A stretch of DNA of 11,206 nt from NCBI GenBank assembly GCA_903907885.1, contig CAIVPY010000569.1, positions 1 through 11,206 on the forward strand, read 5' to 3'. Shown here one piece after another: positions 1-6,290 of the stretch (positions are counted from its first letter, which is position 1; each line of letters begins with the position of its first letter). The position numbers and the translations under genes are program-made. The DNA comes from an uncultured Bacteroidota bacterium. GTDB taxonomy: Bacteria; Bacteroidota; Bacteroidia; UKL13-3. Under the pieces are notes generated by a model that ran no database searches, was not told where the DNA came from, and was given only the letters and a program-made list of their open reading frames with translations.

Positions 1-717
1 GTCGCGGCCGCGATTTCCGAGTTGGAATTTACCTCTTCCTCTTCCACAGATGCCAAACCAGGTACTATTATTTCCTTCTCATCCAGCGAAAATGAGGCTA
101 AACCACATGAAATCAGATTTGCTAGCAAATATATTTGCATAACGACACTAGGTTATACACATGAAGTTTGTAACAAAATAATTCAGGCTTATAGTAAAGA
201 ATGGTTGGTAAGTAACAAGTTGCCGCACTTTGAAGAAATTGTGACGATTTTCATCCTTTTAGATCGAAACATATTAACTCAAGCATTAATAAAACTAAAA
301 ACATATAATGTTATAGAAGCTACTAATGAACAAAGATATAAATTGTTAGAAAGGGGATATGAAGTCTTAAGTATAGGAGGATGGATAAAATATTTAGAGT
401 TTGAAAAAGAAAAAAGAAGTTTAGTTGTTGAACAGATTAAATCAAGTATAGCCACAGATAGGTCTGTTTCAGAAACAAATAAAATTCAGAAATGGTTTAT
501 ATATATCACCATTTTAACAACACTTTGTTCTATAATAATTGCCTACTTAACTTATAACAAAGTGGATAATCCAACCGTGTTTCTTTTGCAAAAGGATATT
601 ACTGCACAAAGAACAAAACTTCATCAATTAGGTAAGTATATTGTTATATGTCAACATAATAGTGACACTAATTGTTGTATCGATACAAATTATAAAATAA
701 CTGTTACCAGAAATTAA
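1..717 (+). CDS. Unrecognised winged-helix-like membrane protein, 5' partial
   Basis: I do not recognise the family. The frame is open to base 1, and no in-frame ATG occurs anywhere in it. The only start inside the window is a TTG at 22, so the real start probably lies upstream; residue numbers below count from that TTG. Residues 1-30 are a Ser/Thr-rich, probably disordered segment. Residues 65-130 look like a winged-helix fold: predicted helices, then a YKLLERGYEVL stretch and a GGW motif, resembling the wing-and-tail pattern of MarR/PadR-like domains. One hydrophobic transmembrane segment (about 158-177, WFIYITILTTLCSIIIAYLTY) follows a basic/acidic linker. The 50-residue tail beyond it carries three cysteines (210, 218, 219). 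The layout suggests a cytosolic helix-turn-helix-like domain tethered to the inner membrane. That is inference; DNA binding is not shown. GC content is high in the first 60 bases (32 of 60) and falls to roughly 30% after base 120. Confidence 0.6.
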   Translation, partial: VAAAISELEFTSSSSTDAKPGTIISFSSSENEAKPHEIRFASKYICITTLGYTHEVCNKIIQAYSKEWLVSNKLPHFEEIVTIFILLDRNILTQALIKLKTYNVIEATNEQRYKLLERGYEVLSIGGWIKYLEFEKEKRSLVVEQIKSSIATDRSVSETNKIQKWFIYITILTTLCSIIIAYLTYNKVDNPTVFLLQKDITAQRTKLHQLGKYIVICQHNSDTNCCIDTNYKITVTRN

Positions 718-740
718 TGGTTATAAATTAAAAATAAAAT

Positions 741-748
741 TATCTTTG
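741..748 (+). promoter_or_regulatory. Candidate Bacteroidetes -7 promoter box (TATCTTTG)
   Basis: TATCTTTG matches the Bacteroidetes -7 consensus TAnnTTTG exactly and lies just after the preceding gene. It points towards the small gene starting at 898, giving a leader of roughly 140 nt that would contain the hairpin at 787-817. No clean TTTG -33 element is seen at the usual distance, so this is only a candidate. Confidence 0.4.
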
Positions 749-786
749 TTATGAATTATTAATTGTTTAGATTCGATTACCCTGCT

Positions 787-817
787 GTTCGACATGTTAG
801 CGCAGCGCATGTCGAAC
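787..817. repeat. Perfect 10-bp inverted repeat, REP-like hairpin
   Basis: The arms GTTCGACATG (787-796) and CATGTCGAAC (808-817) are perfect reverse complements around an 11-base loop, TTAGCGCAGCG. The element is much richer in GC than its surroundings and has no T-tract on either side, so it does not look like an intrinsic terminator. Its form (short, GC-rich, intergenic, imperfectly symmetric loop) resembles the REP-type palindromes dispersed in many bacterial genomes. Only one copy is present here, so its repeat status is inferred. Confidence 0.6.
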
Positions 818-828
818 TATTGATAAAT

Positions 829-842
829 AGGATTTAAATCCT
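829..842. repeat. 14-bp perfect palindrome AGGATTTAAATCCT
   Basis: AGGATTTAAATCCT is a perfect palindrome with no spacer. It lies 56 bases before the ATG of the antitoxin-like gene and 11 bases after the hairpin element. Its position in the probable leader or operator region would suit a site for a dimeric regulator, possibly the downstream gene product, since type II antitoxins often autoregulate. A chance palindrome in AT-rich DNA is also possible. Confidence 0.35.
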
Positions 843-897
843 CAGGCTCAACCTAGCCATACCATTGAAATCGGATTTTAATTTTTATATTCGTAGT

Positions 898-1128
898 ATG
901 ATTATCCGCACAATTGATAGCAAGGAGCACGCAAATCAATTTGATGACTTGGTAAATAAATTGTCTTATGTAAAAAAGCTTAACCGTCAACCTTTAAGTG
1001 TTGAAGATGTTGTTATGCCCTATGGTGAGAAGATCAACAAAGAAGATTTGAAGGCATTTTTAAGCGAAGATGATGATGACTTAAATCTAATTTCTTCTGA
1101 CGAAGTATTCAAAAAGTATAAGTCTTAA
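898..1128 (+). CDS. Small acidic antitoxin-like hypothetical protein
   Basis: This encodes 76 residues from the ATG at 898. A TTG at 865 would add 11 residues, but it lacks a ribosome-binding site and the ATG is the more natural start. I cannot name the family. The N-terminus (MIIRTIDSKEHANQFDDLVNKL) is predicted beta then helix. The middle contains PYGEKINKEDLKAFL. The C-terminus is strongly acidic (EDDDD at about 58-62) and ends in a charged helix, SSDEVFKKYKS. Small size, acidity and such a C-terminal helix resemble type II antitoxins, and the stop codon overlaps an ATG (TAATG), as is usual between antitoxin and toxin. However, the overlapping ORF is only 34 codons and matches no toxin I know, so this may be an orphan antitoxin, a decayed pair, or an unrelated small protein. 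Confidence 0.55.
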   Translation: MIIRTIDSKEHANQFDDLVNKLSYVKKLNRQPLSVEDVVMPYGEKINKEDLKAFLSEDDDDLNLISSDEVFKKYKS

Positions 1129-1430
1129 TGTATCAACTGTTCTTCGTTTGTCGTCAAGCCATAGCGATGGGAATAAGGATTACAAATGAAAAAGAGTTTG
1201 TAACTTGGTTAATAAAAAATGTTATATTCTAAATTCAATAATAGTTGAAATCGATTGGTACATAACAACAAATTTTCTAAATATTTGTAAGACACAACAA
1301 ATGGTTTTTGGGGTCTTGTTGGTTTAATATTTACATTACATTGGAGCTTCATTTTCTTGTGGTAATATTTCAATTTTGTGCATAATAATTAGGCTTAAAG
1401 TGTAATTATTGCATTTCATAATTTTTCAGG
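1129..1430 (+). other. Intergenic region: 34-codon overlapping ORF, then no gene
   Basis: The first third holds an ORF whose ATG at 1128-1130 overlaps the preceding stop (TAATG) and which ends at 1232. Its 34 residues begin MYQLFFVCRQAIAMG and end FVTWLIKNVIF. It could be a coupled small protein or the remnant of a toxin gene. From 1233 to 1430 all frames are interrupted by frequent stops and I see no gene. This part is very AT-rich and must contain the rmuC promoter, but I find only an imperfect -7 box (CAATTTTG, 1371-1378) without a well-spaced -33 element. Confidence 0.35.
1384..1410. promoter_or_regulatory. Inverted repeat upstream of rmuC
   Basis: The arms AATAATTA (1384-1391) and TAATTATT (1403-1410) are perfect 8-base reverse complements around an 11-base spacer, and end 20 bases before the rmuC ATG. 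This may be an operator or a leader hairpin. Because both arms are pure A/T, chance occurrence is quite likely. Confidence 0.25.
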
Positions 1431-2774
1431 ATGGATATTGTTTATTTACTTATAGGAATTGCCATTGGTTTTGCCTTGGCTTGGTTTATCAAAAAATCGC
1501 AGCAACAAGACTCTTCAGCACCTGCTGAGGAATTCATACAACTCAGAACCCAATTGAGTGAAGAAAGCAATTTGCGCAGCGGCTTGCAATCGCAAAACGA
1601 ATACATCAAACAAGAAAATGAAAGCTTAAAAGGCGAACTGAAACAAAACCAAACTGAACTTTTAAAACTAAACAACGAAATAAGCACCACAAGAGAAGAA
1701 AGTAAAAACTTGCTAAGTCGCATGAGTGAACAAAAGCAAGAATTGACTCAACTTAAAGACCAATTTACCAAAGAGTTTGAAAACCTTGCCAATAAAATTT
1801 TTGAAGAAAAGACCCAAAAATTTGCTGACCAAAACAAAACAAATTTGAGTGAAATACTTACCCCACTAGGCGAGAAAATTAAGGACTTTGAGAAAAAAGT
1901 AAATGATGTGTATGTGAATGAGAGCAAAGATAGGGCATCGCTTAAGGAGCAGCTAAACATGCTTCAATCATTGAACCAGCAGATGAGCAAGGAAACCCAA
2001 AACTTAACCAAAGCTTTGAAAGGTGAAACCAAAACACAAGGTAATTGGGGTGAGTTTATTTTGGAAAGTGTGCTCGAAAAATCGGGTTTAGTAAAAGACC
2101 GCGAATACAGCATACAGCAAAGTTTTACTACAGAAGAAGGCAAGCGCTACCAGCCTGATGTGATTATCAATTTGCCTGAAGGCAAAACACTGATAGTGGA
2201 TTCAAAAGTATCATTGGTGGCGTATGAAAAGTTTTGGTCATCTGAAGATGATACAGAAAAAACGCAAGCACTTAAAGAACATTTGCAATCTTTAAGAAAT
2301 CATATTAAAGGGCTAAGCGACAAGAATTATCAAAACCTATATGAAGTAAAAAGTTTAGACTTTGTAATTCTTTTTGTACCTATTGAACCTGCATTTGCCT
2401 TGGCCATGCAAGCTGATCCTGCCTTATTCAACGAGGCTTTCGATAAAAACATAGTGATAGTAAGTCCATCTACTTTGTTGGTTACACTAAAAACCGTTGC
2501 CAGCATTTGGAGGTTTGAATACCAAAACAGAAATGCCATAGACATTGCCAAAAAAGCAGGTGATTTACACGATAAATTTGTAGGCTTTGTAGATGATTTG
2601 ATTGGCTTAGGTAATAAAATGCGTGATTCGCAAAAGGCATACGAAGGAGCTATGAATAAGCTATCTACAGGTGCGGGCAATATTGTGAAACGAACTGATG
2701 AATTAAGAAAACTAGGAGCCAAAGCAAGCAAATCATTACCCCAAACTTTGCTTGACAGAGCAGGTGATGAATAA
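1431..2774 (+). CDS. rmuC: RmuC family DNA recombination protein
   Basis: RmuC proteins carry a PD-(D/E)xK-like nuclease fold and are linked, from E. coli genetics, to limiting inversions at short inverted repeats; the exact biochemical activity is unsettled. At 447 residues this one has the usual length and layout. An N-terminal membrane anchor (residues 3-20, rich in I/L/A/G) is followed by a long Gln/Glu/Lys-rich coiled coil (about 33-195). The RmuC core then runs from about 196 to 425. Within the core are QGNWGE (203-208), a PD at 242-243, DSK at 257-259 (the likely PD...DxK active-site pair), VPIEPAF (316-322) and SPSTLL (345-350). The start is the ATG after a short purine stretch (CAGG). 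It leads a same-strand cluster with the oxidoreductase and acetyltransferase genes downstream; that association is positional and no functional link is known to me. Confidence 0.95.
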   Translation: MDIVYLLIGIAIGFALAWFIKKSQQQDSSAPAEEFIQLRTQLSEESNLRSGLQSQNEYIKQENESLKGELKQNQTELLKLNNEISTTREESKNLLSRMSEQKQELTQLKDQFTKEFENLANKIFEEKTQKFADQNKTNLSEILTPLGEKIKDFEKKVNDVYVNESKDRASLKEQLNMLQSLNQQMSKETQNLTKALKGETKTQGNWGEFILESVLEKSGLVKDREYSIQQSFTTEEGKRYQPDVIINLPEGKTLIVDSKVSLVAYEKFWSSEDDTEKTQALKEHLQSLRNHIKGLSDKNYQNLYEVKSLDFVILFVPIEPAFALAMQADPALFNEAFDKNIVIVSPSTLLVTLKTVASIWRFEYQNRNAIDIAKKAGDLHDKFVGFVDDLIGLGNKMRDSQKAYEGAMNKLSTGAGNIVKRTDELRKLGAKASKSLPQTLLDRAGDE

Positions 2775-2792
2775 GAAAATAATATATTAAAT

Positions 2793-3794
2793 ATGAAAGC
2801 AGTTGTATTAGAAGAACTAAACCAAAAACTAGTAGTAAAAGAAGTAGCTACTCCTGAAATAGAAAGCCATGAAGCACTCGTAAAAGTAAGTGCTTCAGCC
2901 TATAACCACAGGGATTTATGGATACAAAAAGGTCAGTATGCGGGCATACGTTATCCCATCATATTAGGTTCGGATGGATGTGGTATGGTTGATAAAGTAG
3001 GATCAGATGTAAACAAAGATTGGCTGGGAAAAGAAGTCATCATCAACCCAAGTTTGAATTGGGGAAACAACCCGAGGGTGCAAGCCAAAGACTATATTAT
3101 TTTGGGCACACCCAATGATGGAACCTTTGCCGAATATGTGAAAATTGATGCGCGTTTGTTGCACCATAAACCAGCACATTTAAGCCATGAAGAAGCTGCG
3201 GCATTGCCATTAGCCGGCTTAACTGGATTTAGAGCCACTATGAAAAGAGCACAAGCCAAAGCAGGTGAGAATGTACTCATAACAGGTATTGGCGGAGGTG
3301 TAGCACTGTTGTGCATGCAGTTTGCCATTGCAGCAGGTTGTAATGTGTATGTAACAAGTGGCAGTGATGATAAAATAAAAACTGCCATGGATATGGGCGC
3401 CAAAGGAGGTGCGAATTATAAAAATGCCAATTGGGACAAAGAATTGAAAAGCATGAGTAATGGTGGATTTGATGCCATAGTGGATAGCAGTGCAGGTGAT
3501 ACTTTTGCCAAATTAGTAGATATGGCTAAACCCGCTGCACGCATAGCCATGTATGGCGCTACGCTTGGCCCTTTTAATAGTGGTGTACCAGCAAAAATAT
3601 TTTGGAAGCAATTAGATATTTTAGGTAGCACGATGGGGAATGACGAAGAATTTGCAGAGATGCTAGCTTTTGTAAATGCCCATAAAATTGTGCCTTTGGT
3701 TGATTCCGTTTTCCCTATGGAAAAAGCCCAAGAAGCCATAGATAAAATGAGCAAAGGAGAACAACTAGGTAAAATTGTATTGAAGATAAATTGA
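2793..3794 (+). CDS. Zinc-free MDR family quinone oxidoreductase-like protein
   Basis: This 333-residue protein belongs to the medium-chain dehydrogenase/reductase superfamily, in the NAD(P)H:quinone reductase / YogA-like group. The N-terminal GroES-like domain (about 1-125) has NHRDLW (38-43) where true alcohol dehydrogenases have the catalytic-zinc cysteine, and GSDGCG (59-64) where they have the GHE zinc histidine. The four-cysteine structural-zinc lobe is absent, so neither zinc appears to be bound. The Rossmann domain carries ITGIGGGVA (163-171), a nucleotide-binding glycine-rich loop, after the AALPLAGLTGFRA segment (136-148) typical of the family. The C-terminus ends GKIVLKIN. It starts 18 bp after rmuC and precedes the acetyltransferase by 16 bp, so the three are probably one transcript. 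The substrate cannot be read from the sequence; quinones, enones or crotonyl-type compounds are all possible. Confidence 0.88.
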   Translation: MKAVVLEELNQKLVVKEVATPEIESHEALVKVSASAYNHRDLWIQKGQYAGIRYPIILGSDGCGMVDKVGSDVNKDWLGKEVIINPSLNWGNNPRVQAKDYIILGTPNDGTFAEYVKIDARLLHHKPAHLSHEEAAALPLAGLTGFRATMKRAQAKAGENVLITGIGGGVALLCMQFAIAAGCNVYVTSGSDDKIKTAMDMGAKGGANYKNANWDKELKSMSNGGFDAIVDSSAGDTFAKLVDMAKPAARIAMYGATLGPFNSGVPAKIFWKQLDILGSTMGNDEEFAEMLAFVNAHKIVPLVDSVFPMEKAQEAIDKMSKGEQLGKIVLKIN

Positions 3795-3798
3795 AATA

Positions 3799-3824
3799 GA
3801 ATTTGAATTTATGGAATTTGAATT
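3799..3824. repeat. Direct repeat GAATTTGAATT straddling a start codon
   Basis: GAATTTGAATT occurs at 3799-3809 and again at 3814-3824, with the ATG of the acetyltransferase (3811-3813) between the copies. The second copy encodes Glu-Phe-Glu-Phe at residues 2-5. Similar GAATTT/GAATTTTGAA units recur in the korA-korB spacer (6204-6233). Confidence 0.45.
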
Positions 3825-4356
3825 CGTTGATACGGAAAGATTAAAATTAAGAAAGGTAACACCTGAAGTTTATCTTTATGTTTTCAAAAATTATTCATCA
3901 GAACAACTAAAAATGTTTTGGGGCGTAAAGGATGACGATGAAATTGAAAAATTGGGAAGCCGCATTGATAAAGGTCTAACAACTTTCAACAAATCATTTT
4001 TATATTTTTATTTGATAGATAAAACGAATGATAAAGTGATTGGCGTTTGTGGTTTTCACACTTGGTATATTGACCACAATAGGGCAGAGATATTTTATCA
4101 TTTAATCAATGAGGAGGATAAAAGGAAGGGTCTTATGTCGGAAGCTATTCCAGCTATTATTGATTATGGATTTAATCAAATGAAACTTCATCGGATTGAA
4201 GCATTCATAGGCACTAATAACCTAGCATCACTTAGCCTTGTTAAGAAATACGCATTTATTCAGGAAGGTCATCTTCGAGAACACTATTGTAAAGAAGGGA
4301 AAATGGAGGATTCGCTTGTTTTCTCTTTGTTAAAACATGGGTACTTTAAACAATGA
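3811..4356 (+). CDS. GNAT family N-acetyltransferase, RimJ/RimL type
   Basis: This 181-residue protein transfers an acetyl group from acetyl-CoA to an amine. It has the RimJ/RimL layout: the opening TERLKLRKVTPE (8-19) typical of this subgroup, a central beta region with VIGVCGFH (76-83), and the acetyl-CoA loop DKRKGLMSEAI (103-113), whose R105-K-G107 replaces the usual R/QxxGxG/A. The helix and turn NLASLSLVKKYAFIQEG (137-153) is the classical C-terminal N-x-S-xx-hh-xK-x-G/A-F signature. RimJ and RimL themselves modify ribosomal protein N-termini, but relatives act on many substrates, so none is assigned. The gene starts 16 bp after the oxidoreductase and is the last of the plus-strand cluster. 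An 11-base direct repeat (GAATTTGAATT) straddles its start codon. Its TGA stop abuts the stop of nth on the other strand. Confidence 0.9.
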   Translation: MEFEFVDTERLKLRKVTPEVYLYVFKNYSSEQLKMFWGVKDDDEIEKLGSRIDKGLTTFNKSFLYFYLIDKTNDKVIGVCGFHTWYIDHNRAEIFYHLINEEDKRKGLMSEAIPAIIDYGFNQMKLHRIEAFIGTNNLASLSLVKKYAFIQEGHLREHYCKEGKMEDSLVFSLLKHGYFKQ

Positions 4357-5007
4357 TCATTTTGTAAGCTTCTGCTTCTTTACATAATACTTACAAAACT
4401 GTGAAATCTTGCATTCCTCGCATTTTGGTGTTCGAGCAAGGCAAATATATCTTCCATGCAAAATCAACCAGTGATGAGCGGTTGCAATGTATTCCTGAGG
4501 GATATTTTTTACCAATTGCTGTTCTGTTTGCAAAGGTGTTTTGGCTGCCGTAGTAAGGCCCAAGCGCGCACTTACCCTAAACACATGTGTATCTACTGCC
4601 ATGGCAGGTTGATTGTAAACCACAGAGGCAATCACATTGGCGGTTTTTCTACCAACTCCAGGTAGTTTTACTAAATCTTCTATACTTTCAGGTACTTTGG
4701 CTTCAAAGTCTTTTACAAGCATTTGAGCCATACCTATCAAGTGCTTGGTCTTATTGTTTGGATAGCTAATAGAACGTATATAAGGAAAAACCTCATCAAA
4801 TTCAGCTTGTGCTAATTTCTGTGGTGATGGGAAAATTTGAAAGAGGGGAGGGGTAACTATGTTTACCCTTTTATCGGTGCATTGGGCAGATAAAATAACC
4901 GCTACTAATAATTGATAGGGGTTTTCATATTCCAATTCTGTTTCAGCTATTGGCTGATTGGTAATAAAATAATTGAGTATGTTTTCGTAACGCTCTTTTT
5001 TTGTCAT
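4357..5007 (-). CDS. nth: Endonuclease III (DNA glycosylase / AP lyase)
   Basis: Nth removes oxidised pyrimidines and cleaves the abasic site by beta-elimination in base-excision repair. At 216 residues the length matches E. coli Nth. The helix-hairpin-helix LPGVGRKTANV (115-125) contains the catalytic Lys121, and VDTHVFR (138-144) contains the catalytic Asp139. The C-terminal [4Fe-4S] loop has Cys189, Cys196, Cys199 and Cys205 with the canonical C-x6-C-x2-C-x5-C spacing. The DNA-binding segment around residues 38-45 (ILSAQCTD) matches the family signature. All key residues are present, so it should be active. The gene is convergent with the acetyltransferase gene with no bases between the stop codons. 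It lies downstream of korB but is separated from it by a strong terminator, so it probably has its own promoter between 5008 and 5070, where I see no clear TAnnTTTG box. Confidence 0.97.
   Translation of the reverse strand: MTKKERYENILNYFITNQPIAETELEYENPYQLLVAVILSAQCTDKRVNIVTPPLFQIFPSPQKLAQAEFDEVFPYIRSISYPNNKTKHLIGMAQMLVKDFEAKVPESIEDLVKLPGVGRKTANVIASVVYNQPAMAVDTHVFRVSARLGLTTAAKTPLQTEQQLVKNIPQEYIATAHHWLILHGRYICLARTPKCEECKISQFCKYYVKKQKLTK
4360..4398. other. Inverted repeat at the convergent 3' ends
   Basis: TTTTGTAAG (4360-4368) and CTTACAAAA (4390-4398) are perfect 9-base reverse complements around a 21-base loop. They lie inside the last codons of nth, just past the stop of the acetyltransferase gene. 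This is the only stem-like structure I see where transcripts from both strands must end. It lacks a T-tract and the loop is long, so a terminator role is weakly supported. Confidence 0.25.
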
Positions 5008-5070
5008 GAAAGTAAAATCGAAAGATTGTAAAAATTAGAAAAATGTCAAATCATTACGTAGTCATATTTT

Positions 5071-5110
5071 AAAAAAAGCGTTTCTCAAATATTTGGGAAA
5101 CGCTTTTTTT
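5071..5110. terminator. Strong bidirectional intrinsic terminator
   Basis: Two 20-base arms (5071-5090 and 5091-5110) are complementary at every position except one G-T wobble. The GCGTTTC / GAAACGC core is flanked by an A7 tract on the left and a T7 tract on the right, so it reads as a Rho-independent terminator on either strand. On the minus strand it lies about 57 bases past the korB stop and upstream of nth, so it should end the fhs/kor transcript and separate it from nth. Confidence 0.85.
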
Positions 5111-5125
5111 GATTTTGTGTGCTGG

Positions 5126-5163
5126 AAAGTCCCTTTCCTTAGGAGAGGGATTTAGGGAGAGGC
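5126..5163. repeat. Candidate dispersed repeat with imperfect hairpin
   Basis: CCCTTTCC (5131-5138) pairs with GGAGAGGG (5142-5149) across a TTA loop, with one wobble. It is followed by the direct near-copy GGGATTTAGGGAGAGG. The purine/pyrimidine-skewed block between the korB stop and the terminator resembles the CTCC...GGAGAGGGATTTAGGGAGAGG elements I associate with Bacteroidetes intergenic regions. That is recall rather than a search, and only one copy lies in this window. Confidence 0.5.
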
Positions 5164-5166
5164 CAA

Positions 5167-6192
5167 TTAGTTTACCACCCAGGTTTCTCTACCTGCTAAT
5201 AATTTATCTAAATCACCTGTGCCTTTTTTCTCTTTGGCTTCAGCAATTTGCTCATTAAATAAATCATCAAAAGTCTTTTTGTTATTGTTTACATAAAACA
5301 CCCCAAAAGGACGAGGGAAATGGTTCTCTTTGCTTGGGTCGTCATAGAAACGAGAGATAATAGTTGCTTTAACCAAATCCGTTTCATCATGCACCCATAA
5401 GTCATTTACCGAAACATCGTTCAAGCTAACAATAACAGGTTTAAAACCATCTAATTTAATACCCTTGTCATTGTTCTCGCCAAATATCAATGGCTTTCCA
5501 TGTTCCATCATCAAGGTTTCTTCTTTCTTGCTGCTTTTTTCGGTATATATTTCATAAGCACCATCATTAAACACATTGCAATTTTGATAGATTTCTACCA
5601 ACGATGTTCCTTTATGGTCGTAACCTCTTTTGATAATGGCTTGTTGGTGCTTTGGATCTCTGTCCATCGTACGCGCTACAAAAGTGGCGTCTGCACCCAA
5701 GCTTAATGCAATGGGATTAAATGGATAATCAACCGAACCCATCGGACTTGATTTGGTTACCTTGCCTTGCTCCGAAGTAGGTGAATATTGTCCTTTTGTT
5801 AAACCATAAATTTGGTTGTTAAACAACAATACATTCACATCAGGGTTTCTGCGCAACAAGTGTATAAAATGGTTTCCACCTATCGACATTGAATCTCCAT
5901 CACCTGTAATAATCCAAACAGATAAATCTGGGCGTGTAGCTTTCAAGCCTGTTGCAATGGCCGTGGCCCTTCCATGTATGGAGTGCATTCCAAAGGTGTC
6001 CATGTAATATGGAAAACGCGAGGAGCATCCAATACCTGAAATAAACACAAACTCTTCACGAGGCCTGCCTAAATCAGGTAATACCGTTTGAACTTGTTTT
6101 AATATACTATAATCGCCACAACCCGGGCACCAACGCACTTCTTGGTCTGATGCGAAATCTTTTGATGTTAATTTTGCTGCAATTTCAGTCAT
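5167..6192 (-). CDS. korB: 2-oxoglutarate:ferredoxin oxidoreductase, beta subunit
   Basis: The beta subunit holds thiamine diphosphate and the proximal [4Fe-4S] cluster of a CoA-acylating 2-oxoacid:ferredoxin oxidoreductase. In this 341-residue protein the cluster ligands are visible as Cys22 and Cys25 (WCPGCGDYS), Cys56 (GIGCSSR) and Cys205 (QNCNVF), the pattern of the two-subunit type. The thiamine diphosphate/Mg motif is GDGDSMSIGGNH (97-108) continuing to NNQIYGLTKGQYSPTS (125-140). A C-terminal extension of about 100 residues after the core is usual for this group. It is encoded 98 bp downstream of korA on the same strand, so the two subunits are surely co-expressed. 2-oxoglutarate is the likely substrate from similarity to KorB, but related enzymes accept pyruvate or other 2-oxoacids. 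The cofactor reduced is ferredoxin, in the cytoplasm. Confidence 0.93.
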   Translation of the reverse strand: MTEIAAKLTSKDFASDQEVRWCPGCGDYSILKQVQTVLPDLGRPREEFVFISGIGCSSRFPYYMDTFGMHSIHGRATAIATGLKATRPDLSVWIITGDGDSMSIGGNHFIHLLRRNPDVNVLLFNNQIYGLTKGQYSPTSEQGKVTKSSPMGSVDYPFNPIALSLGADATFVARTMDRDPKHQQAIIKRGYDHKGTSLVEIYQNCNVFNDGAYEIYTEKSSKKEETLMMEHGKPLIFGENNDKGIKLDGFKPVIVSLNDVSVNDLWVHDETDLVKATIISRFYDDPSKENHFPRPFGVFYVNNNKKTFDDLFNEQIAEAKEKKGTGDLDKLLAGRETWVVN

Positions 6193-6203
6193 AATATTAT
6201 AAA

Positions 6204-6233
6204 TTTTGAATTTTGAATCTTGGAATTTGAATT
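6204..6233. repeat. GAATTTTGAA-type short repeats in the korA-korB spacer
   Basis: TTTTGAA occurs twice in tandem (6204-6217) and is followed by GGAATTTGAATT (6222-6233), within the 98-bp spacer between korA and korB. The last unit is identical to 12 bases at the acetyltransferase start (3813-3824). These units look like low-complexity AT-rich repeats just ahead of start codons. No open frame or clear hairpin is present in the spacer. Confidence 0.4.
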
Positions 6234-6290
6234 ACTTAAATCCAAGACCCACATTATTTATTATTTTCAGTTGATGTTTTTAATTTAGTC

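Noticed and set aside
865..897. TTG start for the antitoxin-like gene
   Set aside because: There is no ribosome-binding site, and an in-frame ATG 33 bases later gives a compact protein.
1233..1430. Remnant of a toxin gene in the region before rmuC
   Set aside because: All plus-strand frames are broken by frequent stops and no residue stretch resembles a PIN, RelE or HipA-type toxin.
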